Positions 38,520-48,590 of a stretch of DNA of 64,000 nt are shown here, piece after piece (position 1 is the stretch's first letter; the number at the start of each line of letters is the position of its first letter). The translations under genes and the position numbers were made by a program. The stretch is taken from NCBI RefSeq assembly GCF_002901705.1, contig NZ_PPPV01000016.1:124932-188931 (forward strand), read 5' to 3'. The DNA is from Staphylococcus lugdunensis (GTDB lineage: Bacteria; Bacillota; Bacilli; Staphylococcales; Staphylococcaceae). The notes under the pieces are model-generated. The model was not told where the DNA came from, ran no database searches, and saw only the letters and a list, made by a program, of their open reading frames with translations.

Positions 38520-39071
38520 ATGAAAAATCGTGCGAAATATAGAATTATTTTTAATTTTGTCCATCTACTTGAACAATATCCTTTTGAAGCCATTACTACA
38601 AAATTAATTTGTGCACATAGCAATGTAAACCGTTCAACATTTTACGCTAACTTTAAAGATAAATATGATTTATATGATATTATTCAAAATTACCATAAAA
38701 AGAAATACATCAATTTGTTAGACACATTGTACAATGACTTTGAAGATGTTAAATCAAACAATATGAAGATTCATAAATTCTTTGTGATTGTCTTAAAGTA
38801 CATACAACGTAAAAAAGCTTTCTTTCATGCCGTATTCATTACCCATCCCAATCGTGAAATTGCCATCGAATACTTCCAGCTCACAAAAGTGAAGTATGAA
38901 AAGATTTTAACAGACTATAATACAACGATTGAGAATAAAAGTGCATTTGTTACTTATACGTTAGGTGGACAAACTGCTATTTTGTTAAGTTGGCTGAAAG
39001 ACGGTTGTCAAGAAAGTCCACATAAAATTGCTGATATTCTACTTGCTAATACGATTAAATTACAACGCTAG
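38520..39071 (+). CDS. TetR-family repressor of emrAB
   Basis: A 183-residue TetR regulator: the N-terminal helix-turn-helix reads YPFEAITTKLICAHSNVNRS, then TFYANFKDKYDLYD, the classic TetR signature ending; the C-terminal region is the variable ligand pocket. The ATG at 38520 is 8 bases after AGGTGA; the frame extends four codons upstream. It is divergent from emrAB, so local repression is the natural model. Ligand unknown. Confidence 0.83.
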   Translation: MKNRAKYRIIFNFVHLLEQYPFEAITTKLICAHSNVNRSTFYANFKDKYDLYDIIQNYHKKKYINLLDTLYNDFEDVKSNNMKIHKFFVIVLKYIQRKKAFFHAVFITHPNREIAIEYFQLTKVKYEKILTDYNTTIENKSAFVTYTLGGQTAILLSWLKDGCQESPHKIADILLANTIKLQR

Positions 39072-39135
39072 TATACACAAATATGGGTCAGAATCGTAAT
39101 TATAGGAATACAGTCTGAGTTATAAGTTCTAAAAT

Positions 39136-39159
39136 AAAAACCATCCGTATTTTGGATGG
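39136..39159 (-). terminator. Orphan minus-strand terminator
   Basis: CCATCC-AAAATAC-GGATGG followed on the minus strand by TTTTTATTTT. It is some 350 bases after the tcaB stop, further than a normal gene terminator would be, so it may end a small RNA. Confidence 0.55.
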
Positions 39160-39408
39160 CTAAACAGTATTGGGACGCTGACTCGCAATGAAACAGTGCT
39201 CATAGAAGACGATAGGTGTAGGCGACATTTTGAAAAACATACGCATAAAAAATTCGTCCAAAAAGTCATAAATTTTGTTATATTTAACATTCGTCAGAGT
39301 CTGGGACATAATTATATTTTAGGCTCTGAGTTCTATATTGGCAGTAGTTGACTGGATTGAACATACGCTAATACCACGCTTTTTTCAATCCTAGTCAACC
39401 TTGTCGGG

Positions 39409-39452
39409 GCGGGACTACGAATTCATTATGAATTCTGGCCCGCTCCCTTTTT
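39409..39452 (+). terminator. Hairpin terminator within repeat copy A
   Basis: GCGGG with inner GAATTC-ATTAT-GAATTC and CCCGC, followed by CTCCCTTTTT on the plus strand; it would stop plus-strand transcripts from running into tcaB. Confidence 0.6.
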
Positions 39453-39512
39453 ATTTCAATTATTTTCTTTGTCAGCAACTATTTATATAAAAACGCTACG
39501 AAGTATCTACTA

Positions 39513-40718
39513 TTATTCTGTGCTTTTTTTAAAAACAAAGTAGTTAACTATTTGTAACATCATCAAAGCAAGTGCAGCAATAGAAATAATAATAAGATAT
39601 GGTGTGCTGTTATATTCACCTTTTAAATTAACTAGAGGTGTCACAAGTCCCCCTAGCAATGACTGTAGTAACCCTAGCAAACTTGATGCACTACCCGATC
39701 CTGTCGTACGCTCATCCATCGCAATCGCGAAACCTAGTGTTGCAACACCTGTAACTGGTGCAACAAGTACAATCAAACCTATGATTAAAATCCAAAATGA
39801 CCAATGATTAGTTAATACGAAACCTACAATAATCACGCCTACAATTTGGATTACTGTCAGTATTCTTAATAATTGCTGTCTATCAACATAATCTACTAAT
39901 TTTCCTGTTAATTGACTTGAGATAATTAGCGTAACACCAATCGATGCAAAGATAAGACTAAAAGCAAATGGTGACTGACCATATATTTTTTGAATAAGAA
40001 ACGGTGATGCTGAAATATAGCTAAATAGCATGATGAAGGTTACGCCTTGTATCAGCATTGGCAATACATATTTTGGTGTAGCTAATAGCTTTCCAAAATT
40101 TTTAAAAATAACTTTAATGCCACTTGTCTCACGTTGCTCAATATGCAGTGATTCTGTAACTTTTAGGGCTGAACCTAACAGCATCAGTATGCCAAAAACA
40201 GTAAGTACAATAAAGACCGTTCGCCAAATAGACACACTTAAAATAATGCCACCAAGTGTTGGTGCGATAATCGGCGCGATGCCATTGACTAACATTAATA
40301 ATGCTAGGAATTTGGTAAGTGCTTTACCACTATATAAATCACTCGCTATTGCTCGGGAAATGACAGCACTCGCACCCCCTGTTAGCCCTTGAACAAAGCG
40401 TAGTACTATCATCACCCATATATTACTGACAAAAATAATACTAAAGCTGGCTAGTGTAAAGATAAACATCGATACTACTAGTGGCATCTTTCTACCTATT
40501 GCGTCCGAAATAGGACCTACAAATAAATTGCCGAGCGCTAAACCAATCATAAATAAGGATAAGGTTAATTGTGAAATTGCTGTCGATGTATTAAAATCAT
40601 GCTTAATTTCTGGTAACCCAGGCAAGAACATATCAATCGATAACGGCCCAATTGCCGTAAGTGCACCTAAAATAATAATAAATATTAATGATTGCTTATC
40701 ACGTTGTTGTGATGACAC
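39513..40718 (-). CDS. tcaB: Bcr/CflA-type MFS transporter TcaB
   Basis: A 401-residue, 12-helix drug exporter of the Bcr/CflA subfamily (GALTAIGPLSIDMFLPGLPE and LGNLFVGPISDAIGRKMPL are the helix 1 and loop 2-3 motifs). It is the last gene of the tcaRAB locus linked to teicoplanin susceptibility. The start is GTG 40718 with AAAGGTG at 7 bases. It is separated from tcaA by 100 bases containing a hairpin that could reduce its expression. Confidence 0.87.
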   Translation of the reverse strand: MSSQQRDKQSLIFIIILGALTAIGPLSIDMFLPGLPEIKHDFNTSTAISQLTLSLFMIGLALGNLFVGPISDAIGRKMPLVVSMFIFTLASFSIIFVSNIWVMIVLRFVQGLTGGASAVISRAIASDLYSGKALTKFLALLMLVNGIAPIIAPTLGGIILSVSIWRTVFIVLTVFGILMLLGSALKVTESLHIEQRETSGIKVIFKNFGKLLATPKYVLPMLIQGVTFIMLFSYISASPFLIQKIYGQSPFAFSLIFASIGVTLIISSQLTGKLVDYVDRQQLLRILTVIQIVGVIIVGFVLTNHWSFWILIIGLIVLVAPVTGVATLGFAIAMDERTTGSGSASSLLGLLQSLLGGLVTPLVNLKGEYNSTPYLIIISIAALALMMLQIVNYFVFKKSTE

Positions 40719-40769
40719 CTAATCACACCTTTCTATAGTTAAGTTTCTCAATATAATTAAGATAAAACT

Positions 40770-40807
40770 AGGACAGAAACCTTTAATATTTAAAAGATTT
40801 CTGTCCT
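40770..40807 (-). terminator. Hairpin between tcaA and tcaB
   Basis: AGGACAGAAA / TTTCTGTCCT with T residues following on the minus strand. Lying inside the operon it may act as a partial terminator, setting tcaB below tcaA. Confidence 0.65.
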
Positions 40808-40819
40808 TTCACCGCGCTG

Positions 40820-42193
40820 TTAATCTACTTTAACTAATTTATAACCTAAGTCATCTTTGCTTTCTTCTAAAACATAATTTTTCACAACAGGTAATCCATT
40901 GAGTCCAAAACCTTGCACTTTAGCTTTAATCGTGTCGCCTGTTTGATCTACGCTTAAGATAATCGGTGACACGAGTCGTGCACTTGTGTTAGATGCAATA
41001 TTTTTGCGTACTTTATCATAACTGCTAGACCCTTTTTTCAAAAATGAATGAACAAGTGAAAAATCACTTTGAGCTATGGCTTGATTTAATGATAATGAAT
41101 AACTGCTGAAAAAGCTACCTAGTTTATTTTTCAACGAGTTATCTTCTTTTTCCTTTTTCTCTATATAATCTGAAATATCATCATCATCAAATGACACTGT
41201 CACATCGGTATTATCCGTTAATTTATCTGCTTTGATTGACTTTGTTTCTGTTTCAAATGTCTTACCTTTAACTTTACCAGTTGCTGACACTGTAATATCT
41301 TTATTCTTCGGATAAGGACCATATACTTTGGCGTTGCCATAATCCCAAGTTCTATCATTAATTTTTACTTTTAATGAACTGCGGCTTAATTGTTCTCCAT
41401 TTTTAATCTTAACGTGAACTTTGGCTTCATTAAAATCTTCATTCACATCTACCGTATTGCTATTTGCATATTTAAAATCAAACTTCAAGTAGCCAGTAAA
41501 CACACCGTTGTCGGTAATTTTTTTAGCGTCAATTGCATAATTTCCTGGTATAAATTTACCGATAGTGGTTTCTTTATCCGCTTCTGCAACGACTTTCTTA
41601 TTGCGACCATCATCTTTAAATTCATACTTCGTATCTTCTTTAGGTTTAACCGTAACTTCTTTTGTTGGCGGCGTAAAACTCATATTATTGAAAATCAAAT
41701 AACGTCGACCATTTTTGCTGACACGTAACACATTTTCCCCAGCACGTGTTTGTAAATAAGCAGCTACACGTGTCTCGCTTTTATTTAACTTTTCAACTGT
41801 TTCTCTTATATCAAAGATAAATTTTGTCATACCGACTTCCTTTTTAATGTATTTGATATAAGTTTGTGCTTCTGTTTCATCGACTTTATTATCTCGTGTA
41901 GTTAACATCGTAGCGACCTTTTGCGAATCATCATTATCAATCGCATTTATTAATATTTTCGCTTGTGCATCTGGAGAGTTAAAATTTTTTAACAATACAA
42001 AGACGATAATTAACAATATGATAATAAACCCACCGATTGCCCACGGTACAATTTTCTTAAGCCGAATTGTTGCCTCGTTTGAAGCTTGATTTGAGCTATT
42101 TTCGCCATTGTCGTTAATAGTTGCACCACAGTTTGGGCAATGATTGGTTTGTTCATTCTTTATTTCTTCACCACATTTAGGACACGTAGTCAT
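40820..42193 (-). CDS. tcaA: Teicoplanin-resistance-associated membrane protein TcaA
   Basis: A 457-residue protein with an N-terminal zinc ribbon (Cys4, 7, 19, 22 in CPKCGEEI and HCPNCG), a linker, one membrane helix (about 48-68) and a large outside region made of repeated Ig-like/NTF2-like modules. Loss or overexpression of TcaA changes glycopeptide resistance in S. aureus, and a link to wall teichoic acid handling has been proposed. GAGGTGA before the ATG. Second gene of the tca operon, read from tcaR. Confidence 0.88.
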   Translation of the reverse strand: MTTCPKCGEEIKNEQTNHCPNCGATINDNGENSSNQASNEATIRLKKIVPWAIGGFIIILLIIVFVLLKNFNSPDAQAKILINAIDNDDSQKVATMLTTRDNKVDETEAQTYIKYIKKEVGMTKFIFDIRETVEKLNKSETRVAAYLQTRAGENVLRVSKNGRRYLIFNNMSFTPPTKEVTVKPKEDTKYEFKDDGRNKKVVAEADKETTIGKFIPGNYAIDAKKITDNGVFTGYLKFDFKYANSNTVDVNEDFNEAKVHVKIKNGEQLSRSSLKVKINDRTWDYGNAKVYGPYPKNKDITVSATGKVKGKTFETETKSIKADKLTDNTDVTVSFDDDDISDYIEKKEKEDNSLKNKLGSFFSSYSLSLNQAIAQSDFSLVHSFLKKGSSSYDKVRKNIASNTSARLVSPIILSVDQTGDTIKAKVQGFGLNGLPVVKNYVLEESKDDLGYKLVKVD

Positions 42194-42290
42194 ATTGTCA
42201 CCTCGTTTCTCTTTTCAGCATCATTTCACATACATGTTTTATTATGTAGTCATTCCATAGTATTGCACGTTTATAATCATAATCTTATAT

Positions 42291-42751
42291 TTAATCAAAT
42301 TGCTTGTTGAATTGTTTTATTCTTGAGTCAATGATGCACAACACGTTGAGTGCTTGTTCAATCTCGTTACTTGAAAAATCTTTGACCATGTCATTGGCAA
42401 TTCGACTAAGTATATTTTTACTCTCATCAATATATTGCTGTCCTTTTGTTGATAATTTGATATATTTTAAGCGTTGATCAATATGACTATTGGGCTTTTC
42501 AAGACAAACCAGCTTAGCATCGATTAATTTTTTTATGCGTCGACTAACAGCAGCTTTATTAACGCCTTGTTTTCTGTGATTTCAGTAATGGTCAATGCCT
42601 GATGATTGCTTAATAGTCTTAAAACATTAGACTGCTCCACTGAAATACCGTATTCATTTTGAATGTCTTTGAACAATTTAGCTGTAAGTGTGTTCACATC
42701 ATCGATAAACTGTTTCATAAAATCAATATGACTTTTTGATATTGTACTCAT
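42291..42751 (-). pseudogene. tcaR: tcaR, MarR-family regulator broken by a one-base deletion
   Basis: From ATG 42751 (AAGGAGCG site) the frame encodes [18 protein letters not shown] and on to ITEIT-EN, then shifts and stops at 42535-42533. In the next frame the rest of a MarR winged helix follows without stops ([20 protein letters not shown] through to QFNKQFD, TAA at 42293-42291). Restoring one A in the AAAA run at 42573-42570 rejoins both halves into 153 codons. TcaR represses ica and related genes. A natural tcaR defect is known from NCTC 8325. Confidence 0.88.
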
Positions 42752-42926
42752 GATACGCTCCTTGAATGTTCTATCTTTTGTCCGAATTAATAATGTATTC
42801 AAATAATTTTATCAATAATAGGGCTATAAAGAAACTTATTTATTTACAAAATTTCAACTTTATATTTGCGCAGTTATTTGAATTCCATTACATTAAATAC
42901 ATAATCTATATAATGAGGTTTACTTT

Positions 42927-43880
42927 ATGTTAAGTATTAGTATAGCTTTTTTAACCTTTATATGTATCGTACCTACGCTCTTTAATAGTCAAACCTTTGT
43001 ATCATTACGTCTCTATTTTATTTCTGTTATCTTAGCTTTTTCATTTGTACTAATAAATTTATGGCAACAAAGTTTTGTTTTATGTTATTTTTCTTTATTT
43101 ATTGTACTGGTTACTGTGTTATTTGTTAAACATTTTTATCTTATAAAGCAGCAACAAGGTCGACAATTATTGCAAGAATTAATGAAATATATTTATCGCC
43201 TCTTATTATTTAGTTGCGCTTGTGCTTATATTAGCCTAATTCATGTACCCGTGTTCAACGGTTTATTTATATGGTTTAGTCTTATTGCTATCAGTACGCT
43301 AACAACATTTGCATTATATTTATGTTTCTCATCAGCTTTTGGCAGAATGACAAACCATTGTACTTTTGATGGCATTATTGTGTTAGGTGCAGGTATTTTT
43401 ACTGAAGCTGTCACACCTTTGTTAGCTAGTCGTTTAAACCGAGCACTATCAATATACAATCAACAATCACACTGTACAATCATTGTCAGTGGCGGTCAAG
43501 GTAAAGATGAACCAATTTCTGAAGCATTAGCAATGAAACGCTATCTTCTTTCACACGGTGTACCGGAACAATCTATTATCATGGAAGCACATTCTACAAA
43601 CACTGCTGAAAATTTTCTTTATAGTAAATCAATTATCGATGCAATGACACCTAAACCAAATAAGCTCCTTGTAGTAACAAGTCAATTTCATATACTTAGA
43701 GCTTTACGCTTTGCCCAGAAGTTTGGGCTACCGGTTCAAGGTATTGGAAGTTCAACACCCTGTCATTTATTAGCACGTTCGCTCATTCGAGATTTCCTTG
43801 GTTTGATGCATCAATATAAATTGTTGCTTACATTATACTTTGCATTATTGTTTATTAGCGCCATACTTTTGAACTTATAA
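42927..43880 (+). CDS. DUF218 (YdcF/SanA-like) membrane protein
   Basis: A 317-residue protein with about five N-terminal membrane helices (1-150), a DUF218 domain (DGIIVLGAGIFTEAVTP, VSGGQGKDEPISEA, EAHSTNTAENF, VTSQFHILRA) and a final helix. The DUF218 pattern of Gly-rich strand, GGxxxxE and an ST.TxEN motif is complete. E. coli SanA is tied to vancomycin sensitivity and envelope integrity; this form, with several membrane helices, is the Firmicutes type. Divergent from tcaR. Confidence 0.82.
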   Translation: MLSISIAFLTFICIVPTLFNSQTFVSLRLYFISVILAFSFVLINLWQQSFVLCYFSLFIVLVTVLFVKHFYLIKQQQGRQLLQELMKYIYRLLLFSCACAYISLIHVPVFNGLFIWFSLIAISTLTTFALYLCFSSAFGRMTNHCTFDGIIVLGAGIFTEAVTPLLASRLNRALSIYNQQSHCTIIVSGGQGKDEPISEALAMKRYLLSHGVPEQSIIMEAHSTNTAENFLYSKSIIDAMTPKPNKLLVVTSQFHILRALRFAQKFGLPVQGIGSSTPCHLLARSLIRDFLGLMHQYKLLLTLYFALLFISAILLNL

Positions 43881-43887
43881 AAATACA

Positions 43888-43933
43888 GAAGCAGATCATT
43901 TCTATTAAAATTTACATAGAAATGATCTGCTTC
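43888..43933 (-). terminator. Terminator of hrtBA, hairpin family member 1
   Basis: GAAGCAGATCATTTCTAT / ATAGAAATGATCTGCTTC, an 18-base perfect stem with T residues after it on the minus strand; the sequence AACATGTCAGAAACATTTATG follows on the hrtA side in part and is shared with the copy at 49056. Confidence 0.8.
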
Positions 43934-43970
43934 AACATGTCAGAAACATTTATGCCCCAGCCTATTCAGA

Positions 43971-44639
43971 CTAACCTGGTACAATTTGACCGTCATATAA
44001 TTGAATTACTCTATCAGCATATGCAAATAAGCGTTCATCATGGGTTATCATTATTCCCATCATATGGTTACTTTTAATTTGTGTTTTAATCATATCAACA
44101 ACTTGTACTGCACGCTTAGCATCTAAACTTGCTGTGGGTTCATCTGCTAAAATAATTTTCGGTTGATTCATAAAAGCACGCATAATGGCCACACGCTGCT
44201 TTTCTCCACCAGATAGCATATGAGGATAAGCATCCAGCCGATGCGCTAAGCCTATATCACTTAATAACGTACGTGCATGTTGTTGGGCATCATTATGAGA
44301 TTGTCCTGCCTCCTTACCTACTAATGTCAATTGCTCTATGACACTTAAGTATGGTATTAAATAAGCTGCTTGAAAAATAAAGCCTATATCAGTTAACCTT
44401 AATGCACTATTATGACTTTGTGTCGAAAATAATGGTTTATCATTCACTTCAATTGTACCCTCGGTTGGTGTTAACAAACCACCCAGCATTGTTAGCAATG
44501 TAGTTTTACCTGAACCAGAGGCGCCGTTCAAAATAACGAACTCACCGTCAGCAATTTCAAAATCTATCCCTTTTAATACTTGTGTTTTTGCCTCACCTTG
44601 TCCAAATGTTTTACGAAGATTAGCTACCTTTAAAGTCAT
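43971..44639 (-). CDS. hrtA: Haem-exporter ATPase HrtA
   Basis: ATP-binding subunit (222 residues) of the HrtAB haem-detoxifying ABC transporter. Walker [13 protein letters not shown], signature [11 protein letters not shown], Walker [10 protein letters not shown] and the H-loop ITHDE are all intact. It overlaps the hrtB stop region by four bases (ATGA), so the two are coupled. Together with HrtB (MacB-type permease) it protects from haem toxicity; HssRS turns it on. Confidence 0.93.
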   Translation of the reverse strand: MTLKVANLRKTFGQGEAKTQVLKGIDFEIADGEFVILNGASGSGKTTLLTMLGGLLTPTEGTIEVNDKPLFSTQSHNSALRLTDIGFIFQAAYLIPYLSVIEQLTLVGKEAGQSHNDAQQHARTLLSDIGLAHRLDAYPHMLSGGEKQRVAIMRAFMNQPKIILADEPTASLDAKRAVQVVDMIKTQIKSNHMMGIMITHDERLFAYADRVIQLYDGQIVPG

Positions 44640-45694
44640 GATGCATTTCCTCCAATCGCTTCTATAGGATCCACTTTTAATACTTTTATCATTGATAATA
44701 ACGCACCGATTAAAGCGACAAAGACAAAACCACCCAAAATCACTAAAATGTTAGTCAAATGAATATAAAACGGCATTGTTACTGGCATAACAAATGTTAA
44801 ACTCCATATCAGACCAACCGCAATACTCACTCCAAATAAAGTAATCAACATAATTTGTCCTATGAGTGCTATAAGTAAATGACGTGTCTTAATACCAATG
44901 GCTTTTAATATACCAATTTGGGAAATCTTTTGAATCGTCATAACGTAAAAGAACGCACTTAGCACAATGGCAGTAATGACAAATAAACTCATGACCATTA
45001 AATTTAACGGTGCTTGTTCTGCCTGATAACTGGCTATATTTGCTTGCAATGTATCTGGTTTAACAAGCTCTAACTTAGAATCATCTGCAAGTTGTGAACG
45101 TTGTTTCTCATTTAAATCTTTCACTGGGAACACAATCGCAGCTTGTTTATTCAGTTGTTCGAAACCTTCTTGAGTCATCCATAACATTGAGCTATGCGCA
45201 TACATCGTATTCTCTAAAATACCTGTAACATGATAGTGGGTTGAATGACCTTTAAAATGGACCTTATCACCAATCTGTATGCCTTTAGCAGTCAATTTAT
45301 TATTGATTGCTATATCGTGTGCTTTTTTAGGATAGGTCCCAGCTTGCAATTGTGGTTTAAATGTCTTATCAGTAGTAACCGTCATTACATCAAGTGAATC
45401 TTGATTAACAGTTAATACTTGTGGCTTTAAACGTGTCGGTTGTTGCTGTAATATTGTTCTTACTTTTGATGTGTCTTGAGCAGAAATATTAGATTTCTCC
45501 AACTGAGGCTGTGACATCTTTTGCATCACATAATGTTGTGCATGTTGTTGTTCAAAGAATGAAATATTTTCGCGTGCCAATCCTTGTGCCAGCCCTGTAA
45601 TAAATAACACCATACTGGCCAACAAAATAATGATAAGCGTAATTAATATATAGCGAAATTTGTAAAATGTAATTTCTCGCCAAGCAAGTTTCAT
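44636..45694 (-). CDS. hrtB: Haem-exporter permease HrtB
   Basis: A 352-residue MacB/FtsX-type permease with an N-terminal helix, a large outside domain (about 45-225) and three C-terminal helices (with [14 protein letters not shown] between the first two). It extracts haem from the membrane together with HrtA. Two adjacent ATGs (45697, 45694) are possible, with GGAAGTGA upstream. The HssR direct repeat is 50-65 bases upstream. Confidence 0.92.
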   Translation of the reverse strand: MKLAWREITFYKFRYILITLIIILLASMVLFITGLAQGLARENISFFEQQHAQHYVMQKMSQPQLEKSNISAQDTSKVRTILQQQPTRLKPQVLTVNQDSLDVMTVTTDKTFKPQLQAGTYPKKAHDIAINNKLTAKGIQIGDKVHFKGHSTHYHVTGILENTMYAHSSMLWMTQEGFEQLNKQAAIVFPVKDLNEKQRSQLADDSKLELVKPDTLQANIASYQAEQAPLNLMVMSLFVITAIVLSAFFYVMTIQKISQIGILKAIGIKTRHLLIALIGQIMLITLFGVSIAVGLIWSLTFVMPVTMPFYIHLTNILVILGGFVFVALIGALLSMIKVLKVDPIEAIGGNAS

Positions 45695-45740
45695 CATCTG
45701 TCACTTCCATTTCAAATTGATGGTTTGAGTATAGTTATGG

Positions 45741-45760
45741 AATGTGAACTGAATATGAAC
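45741..45760 (-). promoter_or_regulatory. HssR binding site of the hrtB promoter
   Basis: Direct repeat GTTCATATT and GTTCACATT, 11 bases apart, read on the minus strand; TATACT at 45733-45728 forms the -10, so the box covers the -35, as expected for an OmpR-type activator. Confidence 0.85.
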
Positions 45761-45824
45761 TAGATGACATTTGTTCAAAATAACTTAACACCGTATAATA
45801 AAGAATAAAAAAGGAGCGTGTAGC

Positions 45825-46499
45825 GTGGTTAATTGTCTTATTGTGGATGACGATCAAACGATTTTAGATTATGTAGCTTCCCATTTAAACAATGAGGGCT
45901 ATCATACTTATACTAAACCGAGTGGTACAGCGGCCTTACAATTTTTAGAACAGCAAACTGTCGATATCGCGATTGTTGATATTATGATGGCTGGTATGGA
46001 CGGGTTTGAATTATGCCAGCAAATAAAACTTGATTTTGATCTACCAGTCATTATGTTAACGGCACGTGATGCACTTACAGATAAAGAGCGCGCTTTTTTA
46101 AGTGGTACAGATGACTATGTCACAAAGCCATTTGAAATTAAGGAACTTATTTTTCGAATTAAAGCTGTACTTCGCCGCTATCAAATCAATGCTGAACACA
46201 TTATACAACTAGGCAACCTGACATTAAATGATAATTACATGGAAGTACAAGTAGATCATAAGACGATGACTTTACCCAAAAAGGAATTCCAATTATTATA
46301 TATGCTCACGAGTCATCCTAAACAAGTGTTTTTACGAGATACGCTTATTGAAAAGGTGTGGGGATTTGATTATGAGGGAGATGAGCGAACTTTAGACGTC
46401 CATATCAAACGCTTGAGACAACGCTTATCAAAATTAGCAGCCAATGTGACAATCACAACCGTCCGTGGCCAAGGATACAAGGTGGAAGCCCATGTTTAA
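45825..46499 (+). CDS. hssR: Haem-response regulator HssR
   Basis: A 224-residue OmpR-class response regulator: receiver domain with acidic pocket DDD (8-10), phosphoacceptor Asp52 (VDIMM) and Lys in VTKPFE; C-terminal winged helix with [11 protein letters not shown] and TVRGQGYK. It activates hrtBA on haem exposure. Start is GTG 45825 with AAGGAGCG. Divergent from hrtB, and overlapping hssS by eight bases. Confidence 0.93.
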   Translation: MVNCLIVDDDQTILDYVASHLNNEGYHTYTKPSGTAALQFLEQQTVDIAIVDIMMAGMDGFELCQQIKLDFDLPVIMLTARDALTDKERAFLSGTDDYVTKPFEIKELIFRIKAVLRRYQINAEHIIQLGNLTLNDNYMEVQVDHKTMTLPKKEFQLLYMLTSHPKQVFLRDTLIEKVWGFDYEGDERTLDVHIKRLRQRLSKLAANVTITTVRGQGYKVEAHV

Positions 46500-47862
46500 A
46501 TCTTTATATTCAAGAATCGCCATCTATACCATTACCGTTATTTTACTAAGTGCCATCCTTAGCTTTTTCATATCAAATGTCTACTATCATTTCAATTTAA
46601 AGCCTAAAAATGACCAAAAAATTATGACAACGTTAAAGGATGCAAGACAATTTGATGCTGCACAACAACATCAAGTTTCAACATCATTTTTCAAGCATCT
46701 CGCTGATATGAATTATCAAATTATGACGGTGGACAATTACGGTCATAAACATTTTTATGGTGCCGATTTTCGCAAAGATACCCTCTCAGCAACCAATATT
46801 CAACGTGTACTACAAGGTCATGATTATCATGGTATTGCGAAACAGCCTTTTCAATTGTTAGTCACAGGCTTTTTTGACAATGAAACAGATAATACAGTCG
46901 GTGTAAGATTTAAAAGTTCAGAGGGATATGTTGCAGTATTTATGCGTCCTGACATTGGACAAACATTTAGTGAATTTAGAATCTTTTTAGCACTTCTGAT
47001 CATTTTGTTGCTCATCATTTCAATTTCACTCATTATCGCTTCAACATACGCCATTATTAAACCTATACAGTCATTAAAATATGCCACAGAGCGACTGATG
47101 CATGGTGATTTTGATACACCTATTAAACAAACGCGAACAGATGAAATTGGCATTTTGCAATATCGTTTTGATACGATGCGACAATCACTAAAGCAAGTTG
47201 ATGCGATGCGTCAACACTTCGTGCAAAATGTCTCTCATGAGATGAAGACACCTTTAACTCACATTCATCACGCATTAACACAACTACAAGCAAGCGACGA
47301 TAAAGCGACACAACAAACAATTATCAATGATTTATTCACCATAACTTCACGCTTAAGTGACTTAACTAGAGAGTTGTTAATACTTTCAGAACTTGACAAT
47401 GCAAGTCATATTCAATTGAATTCAACGATACAGTTAGATCTATTACTCCAAGACTTGATTCGCCATGAACAATATTTAATTGAACGTAAAAATATTATCG
47501 TATACGCTGAATTACTACCTTCAAGCCTGTTAGGTAATGAGCGATTAATGCATCAAGCCTTTGAAAATTTACTGCGCAATGCGATCAAATATACTAATAA
47601 TGAAGGTGCAATTAATATCAAACTTCAACATCGAAACAATCACGTTCATTTTACGATACAAAATGATGGTCAGCCGATGACTAAAGAAGCACAGTTGCAC
47701 ATCTTCGACCGCTTCTATAAAGTAAATTCAAATGACACAAGTAATGGACTGGGATTATCAATTACTCAAGCAATTGTTCAGCTTCACCATGGTCACATTG
47801 AAGTAGAGAGTAACAATCTTATTGGAACACAATTTACAGTCATACTCCCTTTCAAACCGTAA
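46492..47862 (+). CDS. hssS: Haem-sensor histidine kinase HssS
   Basis: A 456-residue membrane kinase: two membrane helices (about 8-30 and 160-185) flanking a 130-residue outside sensor domain, HAMP linker ([19 protein letters not shown]), HisKA with the phosphorylated His in [15 protein letters not shown], and an HATPase with N box [10 protein letters not shown] and G box [11 protein letters not shown]. The ATG 46492 lies inside the end of hssR, after AAGGTGGAAG. Partner HssR is upstream. Confidence 0.93.
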   Translation: MFKSLYSRIAIYTITVILLSAILSFFISNVYYHFNLKPKNDQKIMTTLKDARQFDAAQQHQVSTSFFKHLADMNYQIMTVDNYGHKHFYGADFRKDTLSATNIQRVLQGHDYHGIAKQPFQLLVTGFFDNETDNTVGVRFKSSEGYVAVFMRPDIGQTFSEFRIFLALLIILLLIISISLIIASTYAIIKPIQSLKYATERLMHGDFDTPIKQTRTDEIGILQYRFDTMRQSLKQVDAMRQHFVQNVSHEMKTPLTHIHHALTQLQASDDKATQQTIINDLFTITSRLSDLTRELLILSELDNASHIQLNSTIQLDLLLQDLIRHEQYLIERKNIIVYAELLPSSLLGNERLMHQAFENLLRNAIKYTNNEGAINIKLQHRNNHVHFTIQNDGQPMTKEAQLHIFDRFYKVNSNDTSNGLGLSITQAIVQLHHGHIEVESNNLIGTQFTVILPFKP

Positions 47863-47935
47863 GCAATGTTCTATGATCAATTGTTATATTTTAAAAATAA
47901 AATTGCTGCTAGCAACATATATTAGTTAAACAATA

Positions 47936-47986
47936 AAAATGGTACTTTCTAGTTTTATTTCCATAGAAAGTATCATTTTTATTTTT
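47936..47986 (+). terminator. Terminator of hssRS
   Basis: AAAAATGGTACTTTCTA / TAGAAAGTATCATTTTT followed by ATTTTT on the plus strand, about 75 bases after hssS. Confidence 0.8.
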
Positions 47987-48061
47987 AAAGCATGATGTAA
48001 TATATTTCAGATTCAAGTGATTTTATAGTGCCTAAATATATATCATCAGCCCTATTTTACC

Positions 48062-48096
48062 GCTTATCACTGAATCATAACCACATAGCGATAAGC
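48062..48096. promoter_or_regulatory. Possible operator before the LytTR gene
   Basis: Inverted GCTTATC (48062-48068) and GATAAGC (48090-48096) with a 21-base gap, about 55 bases upstream of the LytTR start. A candidate autoregulation site only. Confidence 0.4.
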
Positions 48097-48149
48097 TATT
48101 TCTTCAAATATGATTTCATGCTTAAATAGAGCTAAAGAAAGGAGTCGCC

Positions 48150-48590
48150 ATGAAATTAAAATTATTTATTAGTCCAAAGGAAACTGAACAATATGTGGCT
48201 GTACATTCGCCTATATTAGATAACGACACTCAAACTGTTATTGACACAGTGAACCAATTATCACAGCCAAAATATCTCACTGCTCGTCATGATGAAGATA
48301 TCTATCGTCTGGCTATCACAGATATCACCACATTTCGCACTCAGCATAAAACGGTAACAGCAGTTAAAGACCATACAACATATGTTGTGAAAGAACGATT
48401 ATATCAGCTAGAAAACATGTTAACCTCAAACTTTATCAGAATTTCAAAATCAGAAATTGTGAATATCGATAAAATTATAAAACTACAATTAGAACCCAAC
48501 GGCTTAATCCGCATGTATTTAGAAGGCTGTGATTATACCTATTCTTCACGGCGCTATTTAAAATCTATCAAGGAGCGATTATCAATATGA
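48150..48590 (+). CDS. Stand-alone LytTR DNA-binding regulator
   Basis: A 146-residue protein with no receiver domain: the N-terminal 45 residues are variable and residues 50-146 form a LytTR domain (YVVKERLYQLENMLTSNFIRI, SKSEIVNIDKI, YTYSSRRYLKSIKERL). It overlaps the DUF3021 gene by four bases. Such LytTR plus small membrane-protein pairs have been described as LytTR regulatory systems, in which the membrane protein holds the regulator inactive. AAAGGAGTC gives a strong start. Target genes are unknown; an inverted repeat lies upstream. Confidence 0.85.
   Translation: MKLKLFISPKETEQYVAVHSPILDNDTQTVIDTVNQLSQPKYLTARHDEDIYRLAITDITTFRTQHKTVTAVKDHTTYVVKERLYQLENMLTSNFIRISKSEIVNIDKIIKLQLEPNGLIRMYLEGCDYTYSSRRYLKSIKERLSI

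Larger units (their letters stand above)
39072..39512. repeat. Intergenic region with dispersed repeat copy A
   Basis: Contains no gene. From 39298 to 39445 it holds TCTGGGACATAA, then GGCAGTAGTTGACTGGATTG, then CTAGTCAACC, then GGGACTACGAATTC-ATTAT-GAATTC. An inverted, diverged copy is present at 56692-56815. The part 39072-39297 has an orphan hairpin at 39136-39159 but nothing else recognisable. Confidence 0.65.
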
